Part shown: positions 1 through 7,394 of the stretch, one piece after another
How the letters are laid out: each line of letters starts with the position of its first letter
Numbering within the stretch: the first letter of the stretch is position 1
Origin: an uncultured Clostridia bacterium
Lineage (GTDB): Bacteria > Bacillota > Clostridia > TANB77 > CAG-508
Length of the DNA: 18,945 bases
Reading direction: 5' to 3'
NCBI GenBank assembly: GCA_947630155.1
Contig: CANRGM010000017.1
Span: forward strand, 1 to 18,945
Position numbers and translations under genes: made by a program
Notes under the pieces: generated by a model
Told to the model about the DNA's origin: nothing
Database searches by the model: none
Seen by the model: the letters and a program-made list of their open reading frames with translations, nothing else

Positions 1-210
1 AAGAACAAAAATGTATTGTTACTTGAATTTGGAGTAGGATTTAATACACCTGGAATTATAAGATTTCCATTTGAGCAGATGATACTTGAAAATAAAAATT
101 GGACTTTAGTTAGATTTAATAAAGATACAAGAAGTTTTTATAATTTAGAAGATAGATTTATAGAAATACAAGAAGATATAAAAAAATTTATTGAAGAAAA
201 GGAAAATTAG
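1..210 (+). CDS. Sir2-family NAD-dependent protein (C-terminal fragment)
   Basis: The reading frame is open from the first base to a TAG at 208-210, so only the last 69 residues are present and the true start lies outside the window. The fragment carries a LLLEFGVGFNTPGIIRFPFE stretch. I recognise this as the C-terminal Rossmann-fold segment of bacterial Sir2 proteins of the macrodomain-associated group (SirTM), where it contributes to NAD binding. Members of that group act as protein ADP-ribosyltransferases or deacylases; which activity applies here cannot be read from the fragment, because the catalytic His and zinc-binding cysteines would lie upstream. The gene ends 2 nt before the DUF1848 gene, so the two are probably co-transcribed and translationally coupled. 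Confidence 0.75.
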   Translation, partial: KNKNVLLLEFGVGFNTPGIIRFPFEQMILENKNWTLVRFNKDTRSFYNLEDRFIEIQEDIKKFIEEKEN

Positions 211-212
211 AA

Positions 213-1148
213 ATGATAATAAATACAGGTTGTAGAACAGATATACCAGCATTTTATTCAAAATGGTTGATGAATAGAATAAGAGAGGGTTTTGTTTATG
301 TAAGAAATCCATATTATAAATCACAAGTTACAAAGTATAGTCTATCTCCAAATGTAGTAGATTGTCTTGCATTTTGTACTAAAAATCCAGAGCCAATGCT
401 AAAATATTTAGATGAATTAGATGTATATAAACAATATTGGTTTGTTACAATAACACCTTATGGAAAAGATATAGAGCCAGTAGTTCCAAATAAGGAAAAA
501 GTAATTGAGAGTTTTAAAAAATTATCAGAACATATAGGAGTAGATTCTATTGGGTGGAGATATGATCCAATATTTATTGGAATGGGATATAGCATAGATA
601 GGCATATAGAAGAATTTGAAAAAATGGCTAAACAATTAAAAGGATATACCAAAGATGTAACAATTAGTTTTTTAGACTTATATGAAAAGGTAAAAAGAAA
701 TGCACCTGATATTAGACCACCTACAAGAGATGAAGCAATACAAATAGGAAAAGCATTCGCAAGAATAGGAAAAGAAAATGAAATGACAATTCACAGTTGT
801 TGTGAAAAAACATATCTTGCAGAATATGGTATTGATTGTAAAGGTTGTATGAGCCAAGAAATAGTAGAAAAAGGAATAGGAACAAAATTAAATCCACCAA
901 AAAGAAAAAGCCTTCGAGAAGATTGTAATTGTTTAATGGGAAATGATATAGGAGCATATAATACTTGCGGGCATCTATGTAAATATTGCTATGCAAATGC
1001 AAATGTTGGTCTAGTTAGAGAAAATATGAAAAAACATATTTCTACATCTCCATTTTTAATTGGAGAAAATGAAGAAGGAGATAAGATAACAGACGCAAAA
1101 CAAAAAAGTTGGAAAACAAATAAAAGTGAACAGATTAGTTTGATTTAA
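213..1148 (+). CDS. DUF1848 family protein with radical-SAM-like cysteine motif
   Basis: This 311-residue protein opens with MIINTGCRTDIPAFYSKWL, typical of the DUF1848 family, whose biochemical role is unknown to me. It is cysteine-rich. C196/C197, a CKGC pair near residues 208-211 and a DCNC pair near 241-243 precede C252-X3-C256-X2-C259 followed by Tyr. The last spacing is the one that binds the 4Fe-4S cluster in radical SAM enzymes, but here it lies near the C-terminus instead of the N-terminal part of a barrel. The last 40 or so residues are polar and Lys/Glu-rich. The start codon sits 2 nt after the upstream Sir2 stop, with an AGGAAA ribosome site inside that gene, which indicates an operon. 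An iron-sulfur redox or radical function is inference only. Confidence 0.8.
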   Translation: MIINTGCRTDIPAFYSKWLMNRIREGFVYVRNPYYKSQVTKYSLSPNVVDCLAFCTKNPEPMLKYLDELDVYKQYWFVTITPYGKDIEPVVPNKEKVIESFKKLSEHIGVDSIGWRYDPIFIGMGYSIDRHIEEFEKMAKQLKGYTKDVTISFLDLYEKVKRNAPDIRPPTRDEAIQIGKAFARIGKENEMTIHSCCEKTYLAEYGIDCKGCMSQEIVEKGIGTKLNPPKRKSLREDCNCLMGNDIGAYNTCGHLCKYCYANANVGLVRENMKKHISTSPFLIGENEEGDKITDAKQKSWKTNKSEQISLI

Positions 1149-1220
1149 TCATACTGATAAATTACAAGTTATAGAGCAGATAGTTAGTTGCTGATTATTC
1201 GATTTTGTAATAATATATGT

Positions 1221-1284
1221 AGACAAGGGGACGTTTTTTTTGTCTGAGACAAGAGAATGCAGACAAAAAAACATCCCCTTGTCT
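1221..1284. repeat. REP-doublet-like inverted repeat (variant type)
   Basis: Arms at 1221-1245 and 1261-1284 are inverted copies differing by one substitution and one T of length, around a 15-nt centre. Each arm itself begins AGACA and ends TGTCT, so each can fold alone as a small hairpin. The arm contains GACAAGGGGACG, close to the GTCAATGGGGACGG core of the two other doublets in this window. The design of two REP hairpins head to head with a 15-nt spacer matches elements moved by Y1-family (RAYT/IS200-like) transposases. No such transposase is in the window. Confidence 0.75.
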
Positions 1285-1516
1285 AATATGTATTTGATTT
1301 TTTTATATTTTAAGATAACAAAACCACATATCGCTAAAAATAATCTCTTATCGTAAAATGTTGAAAAACTTAAATATAGAATATAAAATGAAAATACGAA
1401 AGGAAGAAAAGCTATTATACTGTTGAAAGGAGGATTGTTAAGTTACATTAGCAATTAAATAGTTTATGAAAATTAATTTTAATAAAAGAAATAATGAAAA
1501 TTAAAAAAAAGATGAA

Positions 1517-1589
1517 GTGTCAATGGGGACGGAGATTTTTGACACAATAAATAAAAAGGTGTGTCAAAAATCTCCGTCCCCATTGACAC
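1517..1589 (+). repeat. REP-doublet (REPIN-like) copy 1
   Basis: Perfect 29-bp inverted arms (1517-1545 and 1561-1589) flank a 15-nt spacer, AATAAATAAAAAGGT. Each arm starts GTGTCAA and ends TTGACAC, so it is a hairpin on its own with the GGGGACGG core in its loop. Positions 1519-1589 are repeated, arms and asymmetric spacer alike, at 16324-16394 in the opposite orientation. The element is non-coding. It could act as a transcription terminator or transcript-end stabiliser, but it lacks a downstream T-run. Confidence 0.9.
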
Positions 1590-1690
1590 AAATATGATAG
1601 TATCTAACATATAAACATAATCAGTTGACGTGCGTGAGATTATTTAAAGATTATGTAAATATAGTGCACAACAAAAAAATAAATCCTAAA

Positions 1691-1725
1691 TTGTAACTTA
1701 GTTGTAACTTTCAATATAGTATAAT
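1691..1725 (+). promoter_or_regulatory. Putative response-regulator box and -10 of the ABC exporter operon
   Basis: TTGTAACT occurs at 1691-1698 and again at 1702-1709, an exact direct repeat with an 11-bp period. A consensus -10, TATAAT, follows at 1720-1725, and there is no recognisable -35 at the right distance. Direct repeats spaced one helical turn apart that replace the -35 are the usual target of OmpR/PhoB-type regulators, which recruit polymerase there. The regulator encoded at 5469-6134 is the natural candidate. Transcription would start near 1732, leaving a short leader with the AAAGGAG site at 1735-1741. Confidence 0.6.
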
Positions 1726-1750
1726 GAGTTTACGAAAGGAGAGTATGATT

Positions 1751-2422
1751 ATGGAGATTTTGAAAGTGGAGAATTTAACAAAGGTTTATGGAAAAGACTC
1801 AACTAAGGTTGTTGCATTGGATAATGTATCATTTTCGGTAGAAAAAGGGGAATTTGTTGCGATTGTAGGAGCATCAGGTAGTGGAAAATCAACATTGTTA
1901 CATTTAATTGGAGGGGTGGATAGACCAACATCAGGTAAGGTATTTATTGATGGGAAAGATATATTTAATTTTAATGATGATAAACTTGCAATATTTAGAA
2001 GAAGACAGGTGGGTTTAATATATCAGTTTTATAACTTGATACCTATATTAAATGTTGAGGAGAATATCACGTTACCACTTGCTTTAGATAATCGCGAAAT
2101 AAATAGGGAAACATTGGATGAAATGTTAAAACTATTAGGTTTGGAAAATAGAAGAAATCATTTACCAAATGAGTTATCAGGAGGTCAACAACAAAGAACT
2201 AGTATAGGAAGGGCGTTAATTACAAATCCTACAATCATCTTGGCTGATGAACCAACAGGAAACTTAGATTCTAAGTCTAGTGATGAAATAGTTGCATTAT
2301 TGAAGAAATCTAATAAAGAATTAAAACAAACAATTATTATGATTACTCATAATATGGAAATTGCAAAATGTGCTGATAGAATTATCAAAATAGAAGATGG
2401 AAGAATAGTTATGGAGGTGTAG
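1751..2422 (+). CDS. ABC transporter ATP-binding protein (MacB/LolD type)
   Basis: This 223-residue ATPase would power the FtsX-type permease encoded next to it. Walker A is GASGSGKST (G40-T48), the Q-loop lies in LIYQFYNLIP, the signature is LSGGQQQR (from L142), Walker B with the catalytic Glu is ILADEPTGNLD (D166-E167), and the switch His is in MITHN. I chose the ATG at 1751, giving MEILKVENLTKVYG, because AAAGGAG at 1735-1741 is 9 nt upstream. The in-frame ATGs at 1724 and 1745 are less likely: 1724 overlaps the -10 box and 1745 is too close to the ribosome site. The permease starts 3 nt after the stop. ATPases of this group serve exporters and sensors of antimicrobial peptides, lipoprotein extractors and similar machines; the substrate is unknown. 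Confidence 0.95.
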   Translation: MEILKVENLTKVYGKDSTKVVALDNVSFSVEKGEFVAIVGASGSGKSTLLHLIGGVDRPTSGKVFIDGKDIFNFNDDKLAIFRRRQVGLIYQFYNLIPILNVEENITLPLALDNREINRETLDEMLKLLGLENRRNHLPNELSGGQQQRTSIGRALITNPTIILADEPTGNLDSKSSDEIVALLKKSNKELKQTIIMITHNMEIAKCADRIIKIEDGRIVMEV

Positions 2423-2425
2423 AGT

Positions 2426-5119
2426 ATGAATTTGCTTAATAAACTGACCATAAAAAATTTAAAATTAAATAAGAAAAGAACGATAGTTACTATCATAGGG
2501 ATAATATTATCAGTTGCGCTTATTACAGCTGTTGCTTCAATATATTGTAGTGGTATAGCTTCTTTAATAAAATTTGAAACTCAGCAAAAGGGAAATTTTC
2601 ATATAGCGTTTTATAATGTGCCAATAAATGAAATTGAGACAATAAAGAATAATCGAGAGGTAGAGAATTTATACATAACACAGGACATAGGGTATGCAAG
2701 ACTAGTGGATTCTAAAAATGAATATAAACCATATGCATTTATAAAATCATTTACAAAGGATGCTCTTGAAAATCTTTCAATTAAATTAGTGGATGGAAGA
2801 TTACCAGAGAAAGATGGTGAAATAGCAATACCTACTCATTTAAAAACTAATGGTAGAGTTACTTTAAATGTTGGAGATGTTATTACATTAGATGTAGGAA
2901 AAAGGGTTAATGGTGAGGGTCATGAATTGAATCAGAATAATCCATATCATCCATATGATTATGCGGAAGTGGATGAAAATGCTGAAAATGGAGAGGTTAT
3001 GGATGTAGAGAATGGTGCTGAGAGTGATGAAAAAATAATTGAAACATCGTCTATAACTTATAAAATAGTTGGAATAATTGAAAGACCCGCTTCTAATGTT
3101 GAAAGTTATGATGCACCTGGATATACTTTTATAACTTTCAACAATGAAAATTATTCAGAAAGTGATTATGTTGACGTTTATGCAAGATATACAAAATCAG
3201 GTACTAAGAATACAAATGCAGTTACTTCAAGCATTTTGGGAGTAAGTGAAGAAACTCTTTCAAAATTATCTTCTCCAAGATTAAGTGATGAAGAGTATAA
3301 AAATGTAATGAAAGAAATGGAAAGTGCAAAATATAGTTACAATGAAAATGACTATTTAATAATGTTAGAATCAGATCCTCTAAATATTGAAGCTAGTGGG
3401 GGACTTAGTGTAGTTGCAATGATTGTTTGCGGTATAATAGTGTTAACATCGGTATTCTGCATTAAAAATAGCTTTGATATTTCTATTACAGAGAAGATAA
3501 GGCAATACGGTATGTTAAGAAGTATCGGTGCTACTAAAAAGCAGATAAAAAGAAATGTTTTTTATGAGGCAACTATATTGGGAATAATAGGAATTCCACT
3601 AGGAATATTATCAGGATTTCTTGCTTCATATATTCTAATAATTGTAAGTAATCATTTTTTGGCTGGAATGTTTCAAGAAAGTAATCTGAAATTGATTTTT
3701 TCATTCTCATGGATTGCGGTAGTGGTTGCGTTGTTACTAGGAATAGTTACAATATACTTATCAGCAATTAGAAGTGCGATAAAGGCCGCTAAGGTTTCAC
3801 CAATTGATTCAATTAGAAATAGTGCTAATATAAAAATAAAATCTAAAAAATTAAGAAGTTCTAAGATTATAAACAAGATATTCGGAATAGGTGGAGATAT
3901 ATCATATAAAAATCTAAAGAGAAATAAAAAGAAATATAGAACTACTGTAATATCAATAGTTGTATCAGTATTTGTATTTATAGCATTGTATTCATTTATG
4001 AATTTAGCTTTTGTATCTGTTGATAATGAATTAAATATATCAGATTATAATATGTGTCTTAGTGTAGCGTATACGGATTCAGAGAAGAATATATATGAAA
4101 AGGCTTTAGAAACTACAAAGTTAGATAATATTAGGGATTATACTGTTTATAGAAGTGTTAGCTTACAAATGAAAAATCCTCAATATGATAGTGAATACAA
4201 ACAAATGTTGCATATATCTGAAGATGAGGATAAGAGTAGAGAATATATTAATATGTCAGCTCTAGGTGAGGAGCAATATAAAAAATATATTACAAATTTA
4301 GGATTAAATTATGATGAAATGAAAGATAAGGCTATATTGTGTGATAATGTAGTTGTGAATGTTTATGATGCAAAAAAAGATAAGAATGTAGATCATAGAG
4401 TAAGGGAATTTTCTTATAATAAAGGTGATACAATTGTTGTGGATGTAAGTGGGAGAAATGAATTACAATTAGATGTGGGGTATGTAACGGACGAATTACC
4501 TTTTGGTTTAAAGAATGCTAAGTATAATAGCATTATGATAGTAAGTGATCAGTTTTTTGATGAACATGCAGAGTGTCATGGTATGTATGTTTATTATGAT
4601 TCATCAAATGCTGGTAAATTACAGGATGATATTGAGGAAGTGTTTAAGGATGTTAATAATTATTATTTAAATAATATGGAAGAAAATGTTAAAATAATGA
4701 AGAATTTGTATACTCTTATAGGAATATTTTTGTATGGATTTATTATTGTAATTTCTTTGATTGGTATAACAAATATATTTAATACTATTACTACTAATAT
4801 GGAGCTTCGTAGGCAGGAGTTTGCTATGCTTAAGTCTATTGGTATGACTAAGAAGGAGTTTAATAGGATGATTAGGCTTGAGAGTATTTTTATGGGGGTT
4901 AAGTCTTTGGTGTTTGGAATACCGATAGGTGTGGGGTTATCTTATGCTATTTATAGTGCTTTGGCTGAAGGGTCTGGTGTGGAGTATGAGCCTCCTTTAG
5001 TTGCTATTGGTATTGCTGTGTTGGCTGTGTTTTTGTTGATTTTTGGTATAATGAGGTATTCTTTAGGAAAAATTAGGAGACAGAATATTATTGAGACTAT
5101 TAGGAATGAGAATATTTAG
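2426..5119 (+). CDS. FtsX/MacB-type ABC transporter permease, two-domain
   Basis: The 897-residue membrane protein has two similar halves. The first has a membrane segment near residues 18-42, an extracytoplasmic MacB-like domain (about 45-320), then three membrane segments around the FtsX motif EKIRQYGMLRSIGATKKQIK. The second has a segment near 505-530, a second extracytoplasmic domain, then three segments around ELRRQEFAMLKSIGMTKKEF. That gives about eight membrane spans, not the ten of BceB-type permeases. A GGAGGTG ribosome site at 2413-2419, 6 nt before the ATG, lies inside the ATPase gene, so the pair is coupled. A neighbouring two-component system suggests regulated export of, or defence against, a cell-envelope-active compound; this is inference. 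Codon use changes to G/T-ending codons after about 4795 (see findings). Confidence 0.93.
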   Translation: MNLLNKLTIKNLKLNKKRTIVTIIGIILSVALITAVASIYCSGIASLIKFETQQKGNFHIAFYNVPINEIETIKNNREVENLYITQDIGYARLVDSKNEYKPYAFIKSFTKDALENLSIKLVDGRLPEKDGEIAIPTHLKTNGRVTLNVGDVITLDVGKRVNGEGHELNQNNPYHPYDYAEVDENAENGEVMDVENGAESDEKIIETSSITYKIVGIIERPASNVESYDAPGYTFITFNNENYSESDYVDVYARYTKSGTKNTNAVTSSILGVSEETLSKLSSPRLSDEEYKNVMKEMESAKYSYNENDYLIMLESDPLNIEASGGLSVVAMIVCGIIVLTSVFCIKNSFDISITEKIRQYGMLRSIGATKKQIKRNVFYEATILGIIGIPLGILSGFLASYILIIVSNHFLAGMFQESNLKLIFSFSWIAVVVALLLGIVTIYLSAIRSAIKAAKVSPIDSIRNSANIKIKSKKLRSSKIINKIFGIGGDISYKNLKRNKKKYRTTVISIVVSVFVFIALYSFMNLAFVSVDNELNISDYNMCLSVAYTDSEKNIYEKALETTKLDNIRDYTVYRSVSLQMKNPQYDSEYKQMLHISEDEDKSREYINMSALGEEQYKKYITNLGLNYDEMKDKAILCDNVVVNVYDAKKDKNVDHRVREFSYNKGDTIVVDVSGRNELQLDVGYVTDELPFGLKNAKYNSIMIVSDQFFDEHAECHGMYVYYDSSNAGKLQDDIEEVFKDVNNYYLNNMEENVKIMKNLYTLIGIFLYGFIIVISLIGITNIFNTITTNMELRRQEFAMLKSIGMTKKEFNRMIRLESIFMGVKSLVFGIPIGVGLSYAIYSALAEGSGVEYEPPLVAIGIAVLAVFLLIFGIMRYSLGKIRRQNIIETIRNENI

Positions 5120-5126
5120 AGTTTGT

Positions 5127-5401
5127 TTGTAGGGGGCCGCCTCAGAAATTCGGGGTGAGTCTGGCGGTGGATATATATTCTTTTGAAAATGCTTCCCAAC
5201 AGCGCACAGAGAGTAATAATTCCTGAGTGTGATAGTCGGATTGCTGGATGGCAGGGAGTAAGCGTATAGACGTTTTTGTTTTTGTGGTGGTCTGGGGAAT
5301 TATAACTCTCTGTAGCTAGCCGGTCCCCACTTAAGCCGCATTTTCAAAAGAATATATATCCACCGCCAGACTCACCCCGAATTTCTGAGGCTACTCTACA
5401 A
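5127..5401. repeat. 54-bp perfect inverted repeat element with nested stem
   Basis: Positions 5139-5192 and 5338-5391 are exact reverse complements over 54 bp, separated by 145 bp. The pairing resumes outside after a small asymmetric bulge (TTGTAG 5127-5132 with CTACAA 5396-5401). Inside, 5207-5223 pairs with 5296-5312 (16 of 17 bp, one A-A mismatch). The arms and centre are visibly richer in G+C than the flanks. No open reading frame, T-run terminator or transposase is present. A promoter-like TTGCTG-N18-TATAGA sits at 5241-5270, facing the response regulator. Possible identities are a MITE, an invertible regulatory switch or a structured RNA; I recognise none specifically. It fills most of the 349-nt gap between permease and regulator. 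Confidence 0.85.
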
Positions 5402-5465
5402 GTTGGGGGGTGAGAAATTTGACAACTTGTATGCAAAAATATATATTATATAGACAAAGGAGAAA
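5397..5465 (+). promoter_or_regulatory. Promoter of the two-component operon with overlapping dyad
   Basis: TTGACA at 5419-5424 and TATATT at 5442-5447 are separated by 17 nt, a near-consensus sigma-A promoter. The ribosome site AAAGGAG (5457-5462 region) lies just before the ATG at 5469, so the leader is very short. A 9-bp dyad, TACAAGTTG (5397-5405) and CAACTTGTA (5423-5431), brackets and overlaps the -35 box with a 17-nt centre. A repressor or autoregulatory operator is plausible, though it could simply be part of the adjoining hairpin element. Confidence 0.65.
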
Positions 5466-5468
5466 AAA

Positions 5469-6134
5469 ATGAATGTTTTACTAATTGAGGATAATTTGAC
5501 AATTATAAAAGGGTTAAAATATTCTTTTGAAAAAAATAATTATAATTTAATTTCAAAAACTTCTATAGAAGAAGTGCAGGAATATTTGAGAACAAGCCCT
5601 CAGATTAATTTAATAATATTGGATATTACGTTGCCTGATGGGGATGGTTTTGAATTATATAGAGATGTTATAAAGCAACTCAATATTCCTACAATATTCT
5701 TAACTGCTAAGGATGAAGAGGATGATATTGTAAGGGGGTTGAATATTGGTGCAGAAGATTATATTACTAAGCCATTTAGTACTAAAGAATTATTGGCTAG
5801 AGTAAACAAGATAATTTTGCGTTCTAGGAAGAATAGTGTTATACAAGTAAAAGATATAAGTTTTGATATGGATAAAATGTTAGTAAAGAAAAATCAGAAT
5901 ATTATAGAATTGACTTCTTTAGAATTAAAATTGCTGAATTTATTGTTTTTAAACATCAATAAAGTAGTTACTAGAAATACCATACTTGATAAAATATGGG
6001 AATGGACAGGGAATGATGTGGATGACCATACCATAACAGTATATTTTAAAAGGATAAGAGAAAAGTTAGGAACTGATATAATAGTTACTATTAAGGGAAT
6101 GGGGTATAGGATAGATGATGGCAAACAAGATTAG
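5469..6134 (+). CDS. OmpR/PhoB-family DNA-binding response regulator
   Basis: This 221-residue protein has an N-terminal receiver domain with the phospho-acceptor D52 in LIILDITLPDGDG, the conserved Thr/Lys of FLTAKDEED and the K of YITKPFSTKELLARV. The C-terminal winged helix (about 125-221) has TSLELKLLNLLF, the recognition region DDHTITVYFKRIREKLG and the wing motif TIKGMGYRI. It should bind direct repeats and activate transcription; the best site in view is the TTGTAACT pair in front of the ABC exporter. Its stop overlaps the start of the sensor kinase by 20 nt, which is typical of coupled pairs. Confidence 0.96.
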   Translation: MNVLLIEDNLTIIKGLKYSFEKNNYNLISKTSIEEVQEYLRTSPQINLIILDITLPDGDGFELYRDVIKQLNIPTIFLTAKDEEDDIVRGLNIGAEDYITKPFSTKELLARVNKIILRSRKNSVIQVKDISFDMDKMLVKKNQNIIELTSLELKLLNLLFLNINKVVTRNTILDKIWEWTGNDVDDHTITVYFKRIREKLGTDIIVTIKGMGYRIDDGKQD

Positions 6135-7332
6135 GTTAAAGAAACATTTAATATTTACTTTTATGTGTGTTATATGTTTATTAAGCTTGTTTCTAATAAT
6201 AAATATATATGAGTATAATGTGTATACAAAAAACTTTAATAATAAAATAGTTGTAATGGTCAATAAAATAAAAGAAGAATATCCTGATATTTCTGACAAT
6301 GAAATTATGCAAATATTCAATAGTGAAGGTTCAGACACAAAATTATTTGATAAGTATGGTATAGATGTAGATACGGATTCTATAATATTGGAAAATAATA
6401 AGAGTTATCATATATTTTTGGCAATAAATATAGGATTCTTGCTTTTATCAAATTTTATTTTGTTGATTATATTTTTTAAGTATAATTATGAAAAAAATAA
6501 AGAGCTTGATGAAATTATTAAATATATTGAAGAAATAAATAAGAAGAATTATTCATTACACATTGATGAGATATCAGAAGATGAGTTGTCTATTTTAAAA
6601 AATGAAATATATAAGACAACGGTTATGCTAAAAGAAAATGCGGAAAATTCGTTAAAGGATAAAGTAGAATTAAAAAAATCACTTGAAGATATATCACATC
6701 AATTGAAAACACCTTTAACTTCAATATTAGTAATGTTAGATAATTTGATAGATAATCCGGATATGGATTTTGATACAAGAGAGGATTTTATTAGAGATGT
6801 AAAAAGAGAAGTTGTAAATATTAATTTTTTAGTACAAGCTATATTGAAGTTGTCAAAATTTGATGCTAATACTATAAATTTTAGTAGAGAGAATAGATTG
6901 GTGAAAGATATTATAAATGAAAGTGTGAAAAATGTCTCAACTTTATGTGATTTAAGGAATATTCAGGTAGAGATAAATGGTGATGAAAAGGCACAGCTAA
7001 ATTGTGATTTTATGTGGCAAGTTGAGGCTATTACTAATATTGTAAAAAATTGCATTGATCATTCAAATACTGGGAATAAAATTTCTATAAGTTATGAAAA
7101 GAATAATGTTTATGTATTGATAAAAATTCAAGATTTTGGTGATGGCATATCTAAAAAAGATCTACCTCACATTTTTGAGAGGTTTTATAAAGGTGAAAAT
7201 TCCACAGCTGATAGTGTTGGTATAGGGCTTGCTTTATCTAAGACTATAATTGAAAAGGATAATGGAAATATATGTGTTGAGTCGGAGAGAGGGAAGGGAA
7301 GCTGTTTTGTTATAAAGTATTTTGAAGCTTAA
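6115..7332 (+). CDS. Sensor histidine kinase of the two-component system
   Basis: The 405-residue membrane kinase has a membrane helix near residues 11-33, an extracytoplasmic loop of about 65 residues, and a second helix near 100-122. A linker and a HisKA domain follow, with H195 in DISHQLKTPLTS, then a GHKL ATPase domain: N box ITNIVKNCIDHS, G1 box IQDFGDGIS, F box HIFERFYKG and G2 box SVGIGLALSKTI. The order is complete and no key residue is missing. ATG at 6115 or 6118 are both possible; both overlap the end of the regulator gene. With a sensor loop this short, the ligand may be sensed in the membrane or through the nearby ABC transporter, as in antimicrobial-peptide modules. That last point is inference. 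Confidence 0.95.
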   Translation: MMANKIRLKKHLIFTFMCVICLLSLFLIINIYEYNVYTKNFNNKIVVMVNKIKEEYPDISDNEIMQIFNSEGSDTKLFDKYGIDVDTDSIILENNKSYHIFLAINIGFLLLSNFILLIIFFKYNYEKNKELDEIIKYIEEINKKNYSLHIDEISEDELSILKNEIYKTTVMLKENAENSLKDKVELKKSLEDISHQLKTPLTSILVMLDNLIDNPDMDFDTREDFIRDVKREVVNINFLVQAILKLSKFDANTINFSRENRLVKDIINESVKNVSTLCDLRNIQVEINGDEKAQLNCDFMWQVEAITNIVKNCIDHSNTGNKISISYEKNNVYVLIKIQDFGDGISKKDLPHIFERFYKGENSTADSVGIGLALSKTIIEKDNGNICVESERGKGSCFVIKYFEA

Positions 7333-7346
7333 CAGCATTAGAAACC

Positions 7347-7390
7347 AATTAAGGAAGGAGATTATAACATAATCTCTTTCCTTAATTTTA
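7347..7390. terminator. Bidirectional rho-independent terminator
   Basis: Arms 7347-7364 and 7370-7387 form an 18-bp stem with one G-T pair and a 5-nt loop (TAACA). The stem ends in AATT/TTTTA, giving a short U-run on either strand. It lies between the converging histidine kinase and CotF-like genes and would stop transcription from both sides. Confidence 0.8.
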
Positions 7391-7394
7391 AAGA

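Larger units (their letters stand above)
1149..1690. other. Non-coding interval with two REP-doublet hairpins
   Basis: No convincing gene is present: every frame is short and lacks a good ribosome site with a plausible protein. The interval contains two large inverted repeats at 1221-1284 and 1517-1589, described separately. The rest is A/T-rich sequence with no tRNA, riboswitch or rho-independent terminator that I can support, apart from the hairpins themselves, which may stop transcription leaving the DUF1848 gene. Confidence 0.6.

Noticed and set aside
721..1002. Minus-strand 93-aa frame rich in Leu and Phe
   Set aside because: It is the antisense of the Lys/Arg-rich end of the DUF1848 gene and has no ribosome site; the composition follows from A-rich codons opposite.
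1625..1653. TTGACG with a possible -10 AGATTA 17 nt downstream
   Set aside because: The -10 is poor, and the perfect TATAAT at 1720 with the direct repeats is a better promoter for the exporter.
5139..5391. The long inverted repeat as a simple rho-independent terminator
   Set aside because: There is a 145-bp centre and no T-run, and the arms are far longer than any intrinsic terminator needs.
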